From the NCBI RefSeq assembly GCF_022348185.1, contig NZ_JAKRFD010000010.1, forward strand, positions 62,001 through 126,000: DNA of 64,000 nucleotides, written 5' to 3'. The stretch is from Epibacterium sp. Ofav1-8. GTDB taxonomy: Bacteria; Pseudomonadota; Alphaproteobacteria; Rhodobacterales; Rhodobacteraceae. The translations under genes were made by a program, and so were the position numbers. The notes beneath the pieces were generated by a model that worked only from the letters and a program-made list of their open reading frames with translations, had not been told where the DNA came from and searched no databases. Shown here in pieces: positions 54,194 through 63,128 of this stretch. Every line of letters starts with the position of its first letter. Within the stretch, counting starts at the first letter, position 1.

Positions 54194-54260
54194 AAGGGGG
54201 GGCGCTGCCCCCTCGGCGCGTTCGCGCCTCCCCCCGAGGTATTTGGCAAAAGGTGAAAGA
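54194..54260 (+). repeat. Dispersed intergenic repeat, copy 5 (diverged)
   Basis: GC-rich hairpins (GGGGGCGCTGCCCCC and GGCGCG/CGCGCC) followed by the core CCCCGAGGTATTTGGCAAAA and GGTGAAAG. Between the converging LysR and P450 genes. Confidence 0.7.
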
Positions 54261-54357
54261 GGCGCGCCGCGCCGCGTCAGCGGCGCCGGGCCCAACGGCG
54301 CAAGGGGATCTGTGATCCCCGCCGCGCGGGCGGGAGCGCCCCCGGCCGGGTTTGTCC

Positions 54358-55545
54358 TCAGCTGCGCGTCACCCACAGGCGGGTCAGCCCGTGGAAGTGA
54401 TAGGTGTTGGAATAGACAGGCTGTTCCGCCAGCGACAGCTCCGGGCAGCGCGCAAACAGGATCGGCAGGGCAATCTCCATCTCCAACCGCGCCAGCGGCG
54501 CGCCGACACAGAAATGCAGCCCGCCGCCAAAGCTCTTGTTCACCTTCGGGGGGCGGGTCGGGTCAAACTGATCTGCGCGCGCCAGCGCCTCCGGGTCGCG
54601 GTTGGCCGCCGCCAGCATCAGCGCCACCTGATCACCGCGCTGGAAGGTATGACCGAGCACCTCGACCTCCTCATAGGCGTAGCGGGTAAACATATGCAGC
54701 GGCGGATCATAGCGCAGGATCTCCTCCACCAGTCCCGTGATGCCCTCGGGGGCCAGCCACTCGGGCGACCAGCCCTGTTCCAGCATCGTCTTTACCCCGT
54801 TGCCCAGCGAATGCACCGTCGCCTCGTGCCCGGCATTGAGCAGCAGGATGCAGGTGCCGATCAGTTCATCGGTGGAGAGGCTCTCGCCATCCTCTTCGGC
54901 CTGAATGAGGCGGGTGATCAGATCATCGCCCGGTGTCTTGCGGCGCTCGTCCACATAGTCGGTGAGAAAGGCGATGAACTCTTCGCTCGCTTTGGCGGCG
55001 GCATGTTCGGTCTCGATGGTTTTGGAGGCCTGATACATCGCCACCATCTTGTGCGACCAGTCCAGGAGCTTTGGGGCCATGTCTTCCGGCACGCCGAGCA
55101 GGCGGCAGATCGCGATCACCGGCACCTGCGTGCAATAGGCGGTCAGCAGATCAAAGGGCGCATCCTCGGGAAAGGCGTCGATCAGATCATGGCACAGCGT
55201 CTCCAGCCCCGGTGCCAGCGCCTTGATCTCGCGGCTGGTAAAGGCGCGCAGCACCAGTTTGCGCAGGCGTGTGTGCCGGGGCGGTTCTGCATCCAGCAGG
55301 GAATGTGCTTCGACCTGCAAAAAGGGCGCCAGATGGGCCGGGCCCTCGGTGGCCATCTCGGCGGGGATTTCGCGGCCAAAGCGGCGGTCGCGCAGCAGCA
55401 TATGCACCGTGTCATGGCCAAAGGCCGCCACCATCTTGTAGTCCTGCCAGTACCCGAGTTTCCCGGCCGCGCGCGCGGCGTCGTAAAACGGGTAGGGGTC
55501 CTGGACAAACGCCGGCTCGGTCGGGGATTGGATCAGTGTTTTCAT
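54358..55545 (-). CDS. Cytochrome P450
   Basis: 395 residues. The heme-binding loop is FGGGLHFCVGAPLAR (Cys about 345). The I-helix oxygen-activation motif reads LLLNAGHEATVHSLGNG, the ExxR motif EEILR, and the PPRHTRLRKLVLRAFT segment is typical of class I soluble bacterial P450s. No membrane anchor. No ferredoxin or reductase gene is adjacent; the fpr gene at 47184 is distant. The substrate cannot be inferred. It converges with the LysR gene and is divergent from dctB with a 61-bp gap. Confidence 0.92.
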   Translation of the reverse strand: MKTLIQSPTEPAFVQDPYPFYDAARAAGKLGYWQDYKMVAAFGHDTVHMLLRDRRFGREIPAEMATEGPAHLAPFLQVEAHSLLDAEPPRHTRLRKLVLRAFTSREIKALAPGLETLCHDLIDAFPEDAPFDLLTAYCTQVPVIAICRLLGVPEDMAPKLLDWSHKMVAMYQASKTIETEHAAAKASEEFIAFLTDYVDERRKTPGDDLITRLIQAEEDGESLSTDELIGTCILLLNAGHEATVHSLGNGVKTMLEQGWSPEWLAPEGITGLVEEILRYDPPLHMFTRYAYEEVEVLGHTFQRGDQVALMLAAANRDPEALARADQFDPTRPPKVNKSFGGGLHFCVGAPLARLEMEIALPILFARCPELSLAEQPVYSNTYHFHGLTRLWVTRS

Positions 55546-55606
55546 GGCTATGGGTTTTTGCCGAGGTCTCTGGCCTTGGCAAGGGGGGCTTTGCTACTGT
55601 GGCGCA

Positions 55607-57358
55607 ATGTTGAAAACACGTCACCCCCGTCTGGCCCTGATCCTGGGCGTTGCCATCGCCATTGCACTGCTGTCGGCTGCGGTCTGGTCCTCGGGCTACC
55701 GGCAGGCGCTCACCGCCCTGGCGGAGCGCAGCGCCTCCGATCTGGCGCTGGCCTCCGACCGGGTCAGCACGCAGTTGCAGATCTACCGCGAACAGGCGGT
55801 GCTGGTGGCGACCCATCCGGCGCTGCGGCGGCTGGATGAGCCGGTGGGCCGGCGCGCCGCCCAGGCGCTGCTGCGCGGGGTGGCGGACAAGACCGGTGCG
55901 CTCGACGTGTTCTATGCGGATGCGCAGGGACAGGTGCTGGCCGCCGCCGAAGGGGTCACCGGTCCCAGTGTGGCCACCAGTGACTATTTCCGCCGCGCCA
56001 TGCAGGGCGCCATGGGCACCGAGGCCCGGGTGCTGGCGGGCAGCGACCGGCGGGTCTATTTCTTTGCCGCGCCAGATTTCGGCCCCGATGGCCGGGTGCG
56101 CGGCACCCTGGTGGTGGCGGCGGATATCGAGCTGGTGGAGCAGACCTGGCGCGGCTCCTTGCCGGCGGTCTATTTCACCATCCGCGACGGGCAGGTGTTC
56201 ATGTCGAACCACTCCGAACTGCTGTTCTGGCAGCGCGAGAGCACCCGCCCTGGCTTGCGCGCGGCGTCGGGTGCGCCGCAGCCACTGCGGGTGCGTCACA
56301 TCGGATCGCATGAAATCTGGCAGCAACGCTGGAGCCCCTATCTGCCCAACCAGGCGCTGCATCTGGGCATCGACCTGCCGGCGATCGACATGCAGGGCGA
56401 GATCCTGGTGGACATTGCCCCGGCGCGGCGGCTGGCGGCGCTACAGACCATGGCGATGGCGGCGGTGGGGCTGGCGTTTGGCACCATCCTGTTCCTGGTG
56501 GCAGAGCGCCGCCGGACCCTGGCCGCCGCCAATGCGGAGCTGGAACAGCGCGTCGACACCCGCACCCGTGCCCTGTCGGAGGCCAACGTCCAGCTGCGCC
56601 GCGAGGTGCGCGAGCGCAAGGAGGCAGAAGCGGCGCTGAAGCAGGCGCAGGCCGAACTGGTGCAGGCTGATAAACTCTCGGCGCTGGGGCAGATGTCGGC
56701 GGGCATCAGCCACGAGCTGAACCAGCCCTTGATGGCGATCCAGCAGTTTGCCGAGAACGGTCAGGCCTTTCTGGAGCGCGGCAAGGCCGAACGCGCGGGC
56801 GAGAACCTCACCCGCATTGCGCAGATGTCGGCGCGGATGGCCCGGATCATCAAGAACCTGCGCGCCTTTGCCCGCAACGAGAGCGAGCCGGTGGGCCGGG
56901 TCGATCTGGTGCAGGTGATCACCGCGGCGGTGGAGCTGACCGAAACCCGCCTGCGCGACCATGACGTGACGCTTGACTGGCAGCCCCCCGAGGCGGGCGC
57001 GATCTGGGTGCGCGGCGGCGAGGTGCGTCTGACGCAGGTGTTTGTGAACCTGATCAACAATGCGGTGGATGCGATGATGGGACAGGACGACCGCCTGGTT
57101 CGGATCGTCGTCAACGCGGGCAACCGGCTGACGGTGACCGTGCAGGACATCGGCCCCGGTCTGAAGCAGCCCGAAAAGGTGTTTGAGCCGTTCTACTCGA
57201 CCAAGGCAGTGGGCAGTTCCGAAGGCATGGGGCTGGGGCTGTCCATTTCCTACGGTCTGGTGCAAAGCTTTGGCGGCAACATCCGGGGCACCAACACCGA
57301 ACATGGCGCCCTGTTCACGGTCGAACTGGACTACTGGAAAGAGGAAACCGCCGCATGA
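55607..57358 (+). CDS. dctB: DctB-like sensor histidine kinase for C4-dicarboxylates
   Basis: 583 residues from MLKTRHPRLALILGVAIAIALL. A first membrane helix (9-28), a periplasmic double-Cache-type domain (ALDVFYADAQGQVLAAA, TSDYFRRAMQGAMGTEARVLAGS) and a second helix (about 283-305) are followed by a coiled-coil and the kinase. The H-box is SAGISHELNQPLMAIQQFAENG (His about 368); N and G boxes read VNLINNAVDAM and GLGLSISYGLV. It would sense external succinate-type acids and phosphorylate the regulator next door. It overlaps dctD by 4 nt. The ATG at 55607 is preferred over an earlier in-frame ATG at 55544. Confidence 0.88.
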   Translation: MLKTRHPRLALILGVAIAIALLSAAVWSSGYRQALTALAERSASDLALASDRVSTQLQIYREQAVLVATHPALRRLDEPVGRRAAQALLRGVADKTGALDVFYADAQGQVLAAAEGVTGPSVATSDYFRRAMQGAMGTEARVLAGSDRRVYFFAAPDFGPDGRVRGTLVVAADIELVEQTWRGSLPAVYFTIRDGQVFMSNHSELLFWQRESTRPGLRAASGAPQPLRVRHIGSHEIWQQRWSPYLPNQALHLGIDLPAIDMQGEILVDIAPARRLAALQTMAMAAVGLAFGTILFLVAERRRTLAAANAELEQRVDTRTRALSEANVQLRREVRERKEAEAALKQAQAELVQADKLSALGQMSAGISHELNQPLMAIQQFAENGQAFLERGKAERAGENLTRIAQMSARMARIIKNLRAFARNESEPVGRVDLVQVITAAVELTETRLRDHDVTLDWQPPEAGAIWVRGGEVRLTQVFVNLINNAVDAMMGQDDRLVRIVVNAGNRLTVTVQDIGPGLKQPEKVFEPFYSTKAVGSSEGMGLGLSISYGLVQSFGGNIRGTNTEHGALFTVELDYWKEETAA

Positions 57359-58608
57359 TGCGCTCCCTGTCACCGCTGCCCACGCGAAAGGTCCTGCTGG
57401 TGGATGACGACGCCGCCGTGCGCGAGGCGCTGGGCCAGACGCTGGAGCTGGCTGATCTGGACACCATGACGGCGGGGTCGTTTGTGGCCGCCAAGGATCA
57501 CATCACCGCCGATTTCGACGGGGTGATCCTGTCGGACATGCGGATGCCGGGGCGCGACGGGTTCCACCTGCTGGACTACGCCCAGGGTGTGGATGCGGAA
57601 CTCCCCGTGGTGTTGCTGACCGGCGAGGGCGACATCCCGATGGCGGTCAAGGCGATGTCCGAAGGGGCGTTTGATTTCCTCGAAAAACCCTGCGAGGCGG
57701 CGACGCTGCTGGCGGTGCTGGAGCGGGCGCTGAAGACCCGGGCGCTGGTGTTGGAAAACCGCCGCCTGCAAACCCAGCTCGAAAGCGGTGATCCAGCGGC
57801 GCGGATGCTGTTCGGCTCTTCGCCACAGGCGCAGGAGCTGCGGGCGCGGGTGCGCTCTGTGGCGCCGACCGAGGCGGAGGTGCTGGTCTCCGGCCCGCCG
57901 GGCAGTGGCATTCCCAAGGTGGCCGAAGTGGTGCATCTGATGTCGCGTCGCGGGCAGGGGGCCTTTGTCAAACGTCCCGCTGCCGGTCTCACGCCCGAGG
58001 CGTTCGAGGAGCTGTGCCACCGCGCCGAAGGGGGATCGCTGTTCCTGGACGAGCTGTCGGCGATGCCCGAGGCGACGCAATTTGCGGTGCTGGAGCGGCT
58101 GGAGCAGGGCCCGGAGGTGCGCATCATCGGCGGCTCCTCCGCCGATCTGGCCGATCTTGTTGCGGCGGGAAAATTCAACGCCGATCTGTTCTACCGGCTC
58201 GATGTGATGCGGGTGCGCATCCCCGCGCTGGCAGAGCGGCGCGACGACATTCCGGTGCTGTTTCGCCACTATGTGAGCCAGGCCGCCGAACAGGCCGGGA
58301 TCGAGGCGCCGGAAATCAGCGCCGACACCCTCGCCGGCCTGATGGCGCAGGATTGGCCCGGCAATGCGCGCTCGCTGATGTCGGCGGCGATGCGCTTTGT
58401 TCTTGGCATGCCGGAAGAGGTCTCAGAGGCCGCCGATCTGGGGCTGGCAGAGCAGATGGCACAGGTGGAGCGCTCGCTGCTGATCGCCGCGCTGGGCCGG
58501 CAGAACGGCAAGGCCTCCGCCGCCGCCGAGGCGCTGAAGCTGCCGCGCAAGACCTTCTATGACAAGCTCACGCGCTATGGGATTCGCCCCGAGGATTACC
58601 GGCGCTAA
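57355..58608 (+). CDS. dctD: DctD-like response regulator with degenerate AAA+ domain
   Basis: 417 residues. Receiver domain with VDDDAAV and phospho-Asp61 (LSDMRMPGRDG), Lys111. The central NtrC-type domain is broken. Walker A reads GPPGSGIPK (180-188), so the Lys right after GxxGxG is Ile. The stretch that normally carries GAFTGA is deleted (AFVKRPAAGLTPEAFEELC), though Walker B LFLDELSA remains. A Fis-type HTH ends the protein (GKASAAAEALKLPRKTFYDKLTRYGI). Without ATPase and GAFTGA it should not remodel sigma54 and may instead activate sigma70 promoters, as NtrC of R. capsulatus does. It is followed by the dctP control region. Confidence 0.85.
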   Translation: MMRSLSPLPTRKVLLVDDDAAVREALGQTLELADLDTMTAGSFVAAKDHITADFDGVILSDMRMPGRDGFHLLDYAQGVDAELPVVLLTGEGDIPMAVKAMSEGAFDFLEKPCEAATLLAVLERALKTRALVLENRRLQTQLESGDPAARMLFGSSPQAQELRARVRSVAPTEAEVLVSGPPGSGIPKVAEVVHLMSRRGQGAFVKRPAAGLTPEAFEELCHRAEGGSLFLDELSAMPEATQFAVLERLEQGPEVRIIGGSSADLADLVAAGKFNADLFYRLDVMRVRIPALAERRDDIPVLFRHYVSQAAEQAGIEAPEISADTLAGLMAQDWPGNARSLMSAAMRFVLGMPEEVSEAADLGLAEQMAQVERSLLIAALGRQNGKASAAAEALKLPRKTFYDKLTRYGIRPEDYRR

Positions 58609-58612
58609 CAGA

Positions 58613-58706
58613 TGTGCGGTTTTTCGCACAATGCCCGGCACCCCATGTGCGGGATTTCGCACAGCCGCGCCGCGCGGCCGTGTGCGTAACGCAAAGAACC
58701 TATAAT
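58613..58706 (+). promoter_or_regulatory. dctP promoter with paired activator sites
   Basis: Two identical-style inverted repeats, TGTGCG-N6-CGCACA, lie at 58613-58630 and 58646-58663, with centres 33 bp apart (about three helix turns). A perfect TATAAT sits at 58701-58706, with no TTGACA-like box 17 bp upstream. A further palindrome TGCGT-A-ACGCA lies at 58683-58693. The paired repeats probably bind DctD; the -10 box suggests an activator-dependent housekeeping-sigma promoter. GATTC-TC-GAATC at 58746-58757 lies in the leader. Confidence 0.7.
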
Positions 58707-58857
58707 AACCGCAAGATAAGAAACAAAAAAACGGTTTGTTTGATCGATTCTCGAATCATCGCTTGAGCCTGTCTCCCCCATTGCCAATTCTACCTGCCAA
58801 GCCCCGGGCGCTGTTTCGGGGTTGGAGGACAAATTAGGATTCTTAGGGAGGATCACC

Positions 58858-59862
58858 ATGAAGTTCCTGACTGCTGCCGCCACCGCAATGGCGCTGACCG
58901 TGACCGCTGGCGTGGCCCAGGCGGATGCCTGTGATGATGGCGAGATCGTCGTCAAGTTCAGCCATGTGACCAACACCGACAAGCACCCCAAGGGGATCGC
59001 GGCCTCGTTGCTGGAAAAGCGCGTGAACGAGGAAATGGACGGCACCATGTGCATGGTGGTCTATCCGAACTCCACGCTCTATGACGACAACAAGGTGCTG
59101 GAGGCGATGCTCCAGGGCGACGTGCAGCTGGCCGCACCGTCCCTGTCGAAGTTCGAGAAATTCACCAAGCAGTTCCGCCTCTTCGACCTGCCGTTCATGT
59201 TCAAGAACATCGACGCCGTGGACGCGTTCCAGGCCTCCGACAATGGTCAGGCGATGCTCGACAGCATGCAGCGCCGTGGTCTGCAAGGTCTGGGATACTG
59301 GCACAATGGCATGAAGCAGATGTCGGCCAACAAGCCGCTGCTGAAGCCCGAAGACGCCAATGGTCTGAAGTTCCGCGTGCAGTCCTCTGACGTGCTGGTT
59401 GCGCAGATGGAAGCGATCGGCGGCAGCCCGCAGAAAATGGCGTTTTCCGAGGTCTATGGCGCGCTGCAGCAGGGTGTTGTGGACGGTCAGGAAAACACCT
59501 GGTCCAACATCTACGGCAAGAAGTTCTTCGAGGTGCAGGACGGTGTGACCGAAACCAACCACGGGGTGCTGGACTATCTGGTGGTGGCTTCCGTCGACTG
59601 GCTCGACAGCCTCGAGCCCGAAGTGCGCGACCAGTTCATGACCATCATGGATGAGGTCACCGCAACCCGGAACGCCGAATCCACCAAGGTCAACAACGAA
59701 GCCAAACAGGCGATCGTCGAGGCCGGCGGCACCGTGCGTCAGCTGAGCCCGGAACAGCGTCAGGCCTGGGTCGACGTGATGAAGCCGGTGTGGGAGCAAT
59801 TCGCCGGTGACGTGGGTCAGGACATGATCGACGCGGCGCAATCCATCAACGCCGGGCTGTAA
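58858..59862 (+). CDS. dctP: DctP, TRAP-transporter solute-binding protein (C4-dicarboxylate type)
   Basis: 334 residues with a Sec signal (MKFLTAAATAMALTVTAGVAQA). The DctP body shows FSHVTNTDKHPKGIAA, LQGDVQLAAPSLSKFEKFTKQF, the FDLPFMF motif and the substrate-Arg segment LKFRVQSSDVLVAQMEAIGG, then GVVDGQENTWSNIYGKKFFEVQ. The Arg binds a carboxylate. Ribosome site GGGAGG lies 8 bases before the ATG. It is the first gene of dctPQM and should be the most abundant product; an intercistronic hairpin follows. Confidence 0.93.
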   Translation: MKFLTAAATAMALTVTAGVAQADACDDGEIVVKFSHVTNTDKHPKGIAASLLEKRVNEEMDGTMCMVVYPNSTLYDDNKVLEAMLQGDVQLAAPSLSKFEKFTKQFRLFDLPFMFKNIDAVDAFQASDNGQAMLDSMQRRGLQGLGYWHNGMKQMSANKPLLKPEDANGLKFRVQSSDVLVAQMEAIGGSPQKMAFSEVYGALQQGVVDGQENTWSNIYGKKFFEVQDGVTETNHGVLDYLVVASVDWLDSLEPEVRDQFMTIMDEVTATRNAESTKVNNEAKQAIVEAGGTVRQLSPEQRQAWVDVMKPVWEQFAGDVGQDMIDAAQSINAGL

Positions 59863-59890
59863 TCCGGCCCGCCTGATCCGCTGCCACGCT

Positions 59891-59914
59891 CCGGGGCCCG
59901 CGATACGGCCCCGG
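59891..59914 (+). other. Intercistronic hairpin between dctP and dctQ
   Basis: Perfect 8-bp arms CCGGGGCC and GGCCCCGG with an 8-nt spacer, 28 bases after the dctP stop. Such hairpins often raise the amount of the binding-protein mRNA compared with the membrane genes. Confidence 0.5.
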
Positions 59915-60031
59915 ACCCCGCGGCGGTCAGGTCCGAAACATCGACGAGAGCGCGCACCACCGGGCGCTCCGTCACACTGGCGGCAGTGATTTTCCTGCCG
60001 CGCTTTTTTCCAAAAAACTGGGGAGACGACC

Positions 60032-60709
60032 ATGTCGGGGGCAAGAACCGGCCCAACGGGGTTCATCCATTCGCTTGAAGAGACGCTGATCGCGCTGCTC
60101 CTGGGGTTCATGACACTCCTGACCTTTGCCAATGTGATCGCGCGTTATGTGTTCAATTCCAATATCCTCTGGGCGCTGGAGGTCACCGTGTTCCTCTTTG
60201 CCTGGCTGGTGCTGCTGGGCGCGTCCTATGCGGTCAAGGTGCATGCGCATCTCGGGGTCGACGCCATTGTCAACATGCTGCCGGCAAGCGCCCGTCGCAC
60301 GCTGGGCCTGATTGCCGCGACCGCCTGCATCGTGTTTTCGCTGCTGATGCTCAAGGGGGCCTATGACTACTGGGCGGTGTTTGCCGACCTGCCGCCGACC
60401 TCGGGCCGCTGGTTCCCCACCGGGTTTGACACCGGCGCGCGCAGCCAGAGCTTTTACGAGGTGCAGGACGTGCCGATGATCGGGGTGCTGCGGTTCCTTG
60501 AGGATCTCATCAACTACGGCGAGTCCTACGAGAAACTGCCCAAGGTGGTGCCCTATCTGGTGCTGCCGCTGTCGATGCTGTTGCTGGTGCTGCGGTTTTT
60601 CCAGGCGGCGCTGCAAATCCTGCGCGGGCAGGCGGATCGCCTGGTTGCAAGTCACGAAGTCGAAGACGAACTCGAAGCGGTTCGCGCTCAACAGGGAGAG
60701 CATGACTGA
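60032..60709 (+). CDS. dctQ: DctQ, TRAP transporter small permease
   Basis: 225 residues, four membrane helices: TLIALLLGFMTLLTFANVIARYVF, WALEVTVFLFAWLVLLGASYAV, LGLIAATACIVFSLLMLKG and YLVLPLSMLLLVLRFFQAAL. It carries a polar insertion between helices 3 and 4 (about 115-170), as in DctQ of C4-dicarboxylate systems. Ribosome site GGGGAG precedes the ATG. It overlaps dctM by one base (TGATG). Confidence 0.9.
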   Translation: MSGARTGPTGFIHSLEETLIALLLGFMTLLTFANVIARYVFNSNILWALEVTVFLFAWLVLLGASYAVKVHAHLGVDAIVNMLPASARRTLGLIAATACIVFSLLMLKGAYDYWAVFADLPPTSGRWFPTGFDTGARSQSFYEVQDVPMIGVLRFLEDLINYGESYEKLPKVVPYLVLPLSMLLLVLRFFQAALQILRGQADRLVASHEVEDELEAVRAQQGEHD

Positions 60710-62085
60710 TGGAAGTTGTCCTTCTTTTTGCACTGGTCATTGGTCTGCTGCTGATCGGGGTGCCGATCGCGGTGTCGCTGGGGCTGTCCTCGACCCTGTT
60801 CCTGCTGTTTTATTCCGACAGCTCCCTGGCCTCGGTGGCGGGCACGCTGTTCCAGGCCTTCGAGGGGCATTTCACCCTGCTGGCGATCCCCTTCTTCATC
60901 TTGGCCTCCAGTTTCATGACCACGGGCGGCGTGGCGCGGCGGATCATCCGTTTCTCCATCGCCTGCGTCGGTCACCTGCCGGGCGGTCTGGCCATTGCAG
61001 GCGTCTTTGCCTGTATGCTGTTTGCGGCGCTGTCGGGGTCTTCGCCGGCCACCGTTGTGGCGATCGGCTCGATCGTGATCGCGGGCATGCGCCAGGTGGG
61101 CTATTCCAAGGAGTTCGCCGCCGGGGTGATCTGTAACGCCGGCACGCTTGGCATCCTGATCCCGCCCTCCATCGTGATGGTGGTCTATGCGGCGGCGGTC
61201 GAGGTTTCGGTCGGGCGGATGTTCCTTGCCGGTGTCATTCCGGGCCTGATGGCGGGGCTGATGCTGATGGTGACCATCTATGTGATGGCCAAGGTCAAGA
61301 ACCTGCCCAAGGGCGACTGGAACGGCTGGAGCGAGGTCTTTGCCTCTGCCCGCGAGGCCGGCTGGGGCCTGTTCCTGATCGTTATCATCCTCGGCGGCAT
61401 CTATGGCGGCATCTTCACCCCGACCGAAGCGGCGGCGGTGGCGGCGGTCTATGCCTTCCTGATCGCCTGTTTTGTCTACAAGGACATGGGGCCGCTGTCG
61501 AACGGCGAGGGCGCGGCCAAGACCTCGCTCCTGAAGATGCCGCAGGCGCTGATCACCGCCTTTGTGCATCCCGACACCAAACACACGCTGTTCGAGGCTG
61601 GCAAGCTGACCGTGACGCTCTTGTTCGTGATCGCCAATGCGCTGATCCTGAAGCACGTGCTGACCGACGAGCAGGTGCCGCAGCATATCGCCAATGCGAT
61701 GCTGTCGGCGGGCTTTGGTCCGGTGATGTTCCTGATCGTGGTCAATGTGATCCTGCTGATCGGGGGCCAGTTCATGGAACCCTCGGGGCTTCTGGTGATC
61801 GTGGCGCCGCTGGTGTTCCCGATCGCCATCGAGCTGGGCATCGATCCGATCCACCTCGGTATCATCATGGTGGTGAACATGGAGATCGGCATGATTACAC
61901 CGCCGGTGGGGCTGAACCTGTTCGTGACCTCGGGCGTGGCGGGCATGCCGATGATGGGCGTGGTGCGGGCGGCGCTGCCGTTCCTTGCGGTGCTCTTCGT
62001 GTTCCTGATCATGATCACCTATATCCCCTGGCTGTCGACGGTGCTGCCAAATGCGATCATGGGGCCGGAGATCATTACCAACTGA
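60709..62085 (+). CDS. dctM: DctM, TRAP transporter large permease
   Basis: 458 residues and about 12 hydrophobic segments, the channel subunit. Family motifs are FALVIGLLLIGVPIAVSLGLSS, FFILASSFMTTGGVARRI, AALSGSSPATVVAIGSIVI and GVICNAGTLGILIPPSIVMVVYA. Solute is taken up with Na+ by TRAP systems. Final gene of dctPQM with a strong terminator downstream; dctBD lie upstream of dctP. Confidence 0.94.
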   Translation: MEVVLLFALVIGLLLIGVPIAVSLGLSSTLFLLFYSDSSLASVAGTLFQAFEGHFTLLAIPFFILASSFMTTGGVARRIIRFSIACVGHLPGGLAIAGVFACMLFAALSGSSPATVVAIGSIVIAGMRQVGYSKEFAAGVICNAGTLGILIPPSIVMVVYAAAVEVSVGRMFLAGVIPGLMAGLMLMVTIYVMAKVKNLPKGDWNGWSEVFASAREAGWGLFLIVIILGGIYGGIFTPTEAAAVAAVYAFLIACFVYKDMGPLSNGEGAAKTSLLKMPQALITAFVHPDTKHTLFEAGKLTVTLLFVIANALILKHVLTDEQVPQHIANAMLSAGFGPVMFLIVVNVILLIGGQFMEPSGLLVIVAPLVFPIAIELGIDPIHLGIIMVVNMEIGMITPPVGLNLFVTSGVAGMPMMGVVRAALPFLAVLFVFLIMITYIPWLSTVLPNAIMGPEIITN

Positions 62086-62116
62086 TCCGATGTCTGAAAA
62101 GATATCTGAAAAACGG

Positions 62117-62159
62117 AAAAGCGCCCGGGGAGTGTCCTCCCCGGGCGCTTTGCTTTTTT
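62117..62159 (+). terminator. Terminator of dctPQM
   Basis: 12-bp stem GCGCCCGGGGAG/CTCCCCGGGCGC with a 4-nt loop, followed by TTTGCTTTTTT. Confidence 0.92.
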
Positions 62160-62168
62160 GCTGGTGTC

Positions 62169-62233
62169 AGGGGCGCTGCCCCTCTTGGCCTGGCGGCCAA
62201 TTCACCCCGGGATATTTGGGAAAAGATGAAGGA
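62169..62233 (+). repeat. Dispersed intergenic repeat, copy 6
   Basis: Hairpin AGGGGCGCTGCCCCT and TTGGCC/GGCCAA, then core CCCCGGGATATTTGGGAAAA and GATGAAGG. Between the converging dctM and tpiA genes. Confidence 0.75.
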
Positions 62234-62241
62234 GGGCCAGC

Positions 62242-62982
62242 TCAGCTGGCGCCAAGCGCGGCGATGATCGGCTTGAAATCCGCAGCTTTCAGGCTTGCGC
62301 CGCCGACCAGGGCCCCGTCGACGTTGGAGACGGCAAAGATCTCTGCCGCATTGCCCGGTTTCACCGAGCCGCCATAGAGCAGCGGGATGTCGGTGCCGGC
62401 ATCGCCGTAGCGCTGGGTCAGCGCGTCGCGCAGCGCATCATGCACCTCGGCGATCTGATCGGGGGTCGGCACCTTGCCGGTGCCGATCGCCCAGACCGGC
62501 TCGTAGGCCACCACGGTATTGTCGGCGGTGACGCTGTCGGGCAGGGAGCCGGCCAGCTGCATGCAGACCACCTGCAGGGTGGAGCCGGCCTCGCGGTCCT
62601 CCAGCGTTTCCCCGACGCAGACCACGGCGGTCAGATCGGCGGCAAAGGCGGCTTCGGTCTTGGCCCGCACCACCTCGTCGCTCTCGCCATGGTCGCTGCG
62701 GCGTTCGGAGTGGCCGAGGATCACGTAGCTGGCGCCCGCGTCGCGAAGCATCGGAGCGCTGATGTCGCCGGTATGAGCGCCGGAGGTCTCCGCGTGGCAG
62801 TCCTGGCCGCCGAGGCGGACCGCACCGGCCAGCGCCGCCGCGCGCAAGAGCAGCGTGGCGGGCGGGCAGATCAGCACCTCGACCCCTTGGGGCAGGTCCG
62901 CCTCGGCCAGCGCTTCCAGCTCTGCCAGGTTGTCGCCGGTGCCGTTCATCTTCCAATTGCCTGCCGCGAGTTTGCGCGCCAT
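62242..62982 (-). CDS. tpiA: Triosephosphate isomerase
   Basis: 246 residues from [14 protein letters not shown] (Asn and Lys of the active site). The catalytic His is in ILGHSERRS, the catalytic Glu in [14 protein letters not shown], and the phosphate loop reads [11 protein letters not shown]. Interconverts dihydroxyacetone phosphate and glyceraldehyde 3-phosphate. The ATG at 62982 follows GGGGGG; an in-frame ATG at 62994 is possible. Single gene. Confidence 0.96.
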   Translation of the reverse strand: MARKLAAGNWKMNGTGDNLAELEALAEADLPQGVEVLICPPATLLLRAAALAGAVRLGGQDCHAETSGAHTGDISAPMLRDAGASYVILGHSERRSDHGESDEVVRAKTEAAFAADLTAVVCVGETLEDREAGSTLQVVCMQLAGSLPDSVTADNTVVAYEPVWAIGTGKVPTPDQIAEVHDALRDALTQRYGDAGTDIPLLYGGSVKPGNAAEIFAVSNVDGALVGGASLKAADFKPIIAALGAS

Positions 62983-63071
62983 GTCGCCCCCCATGTGTTG
63001 TTACATAACATCGTCACCACAGGTGGTAGCACCGGGGCGCGAGGCGGGCAATCGCCGCCGCACCGGACAGC

Positions 63072-63099
63072 AAAAAAGGGCGGCGCATGGCCACCCTTC
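63072..63099 (-). terminator. Terminator after the SufA/IscA-type gene
   Basis: Minus-strand stem AGGGTGGC/GCCGCCCT (one G-T pair) followed by TTTTTG, 30 bases after the stop at 63129. Confidence 0.8.
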
Positions 63100-63128
63100 T
63101 GATCCGGGATATACGGGAAGTGCGGCGG

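Noticed and set aside
58637-58652. Possible sigma54 promoter (GG-N10-GC) before dctP
   Set aside because: The GG and GC spacing fits, but the elements read CGGCACC and GTGCG and lie inside the second inverted repeat; the TATAAT downstream and the degenerate DctD argue against it.
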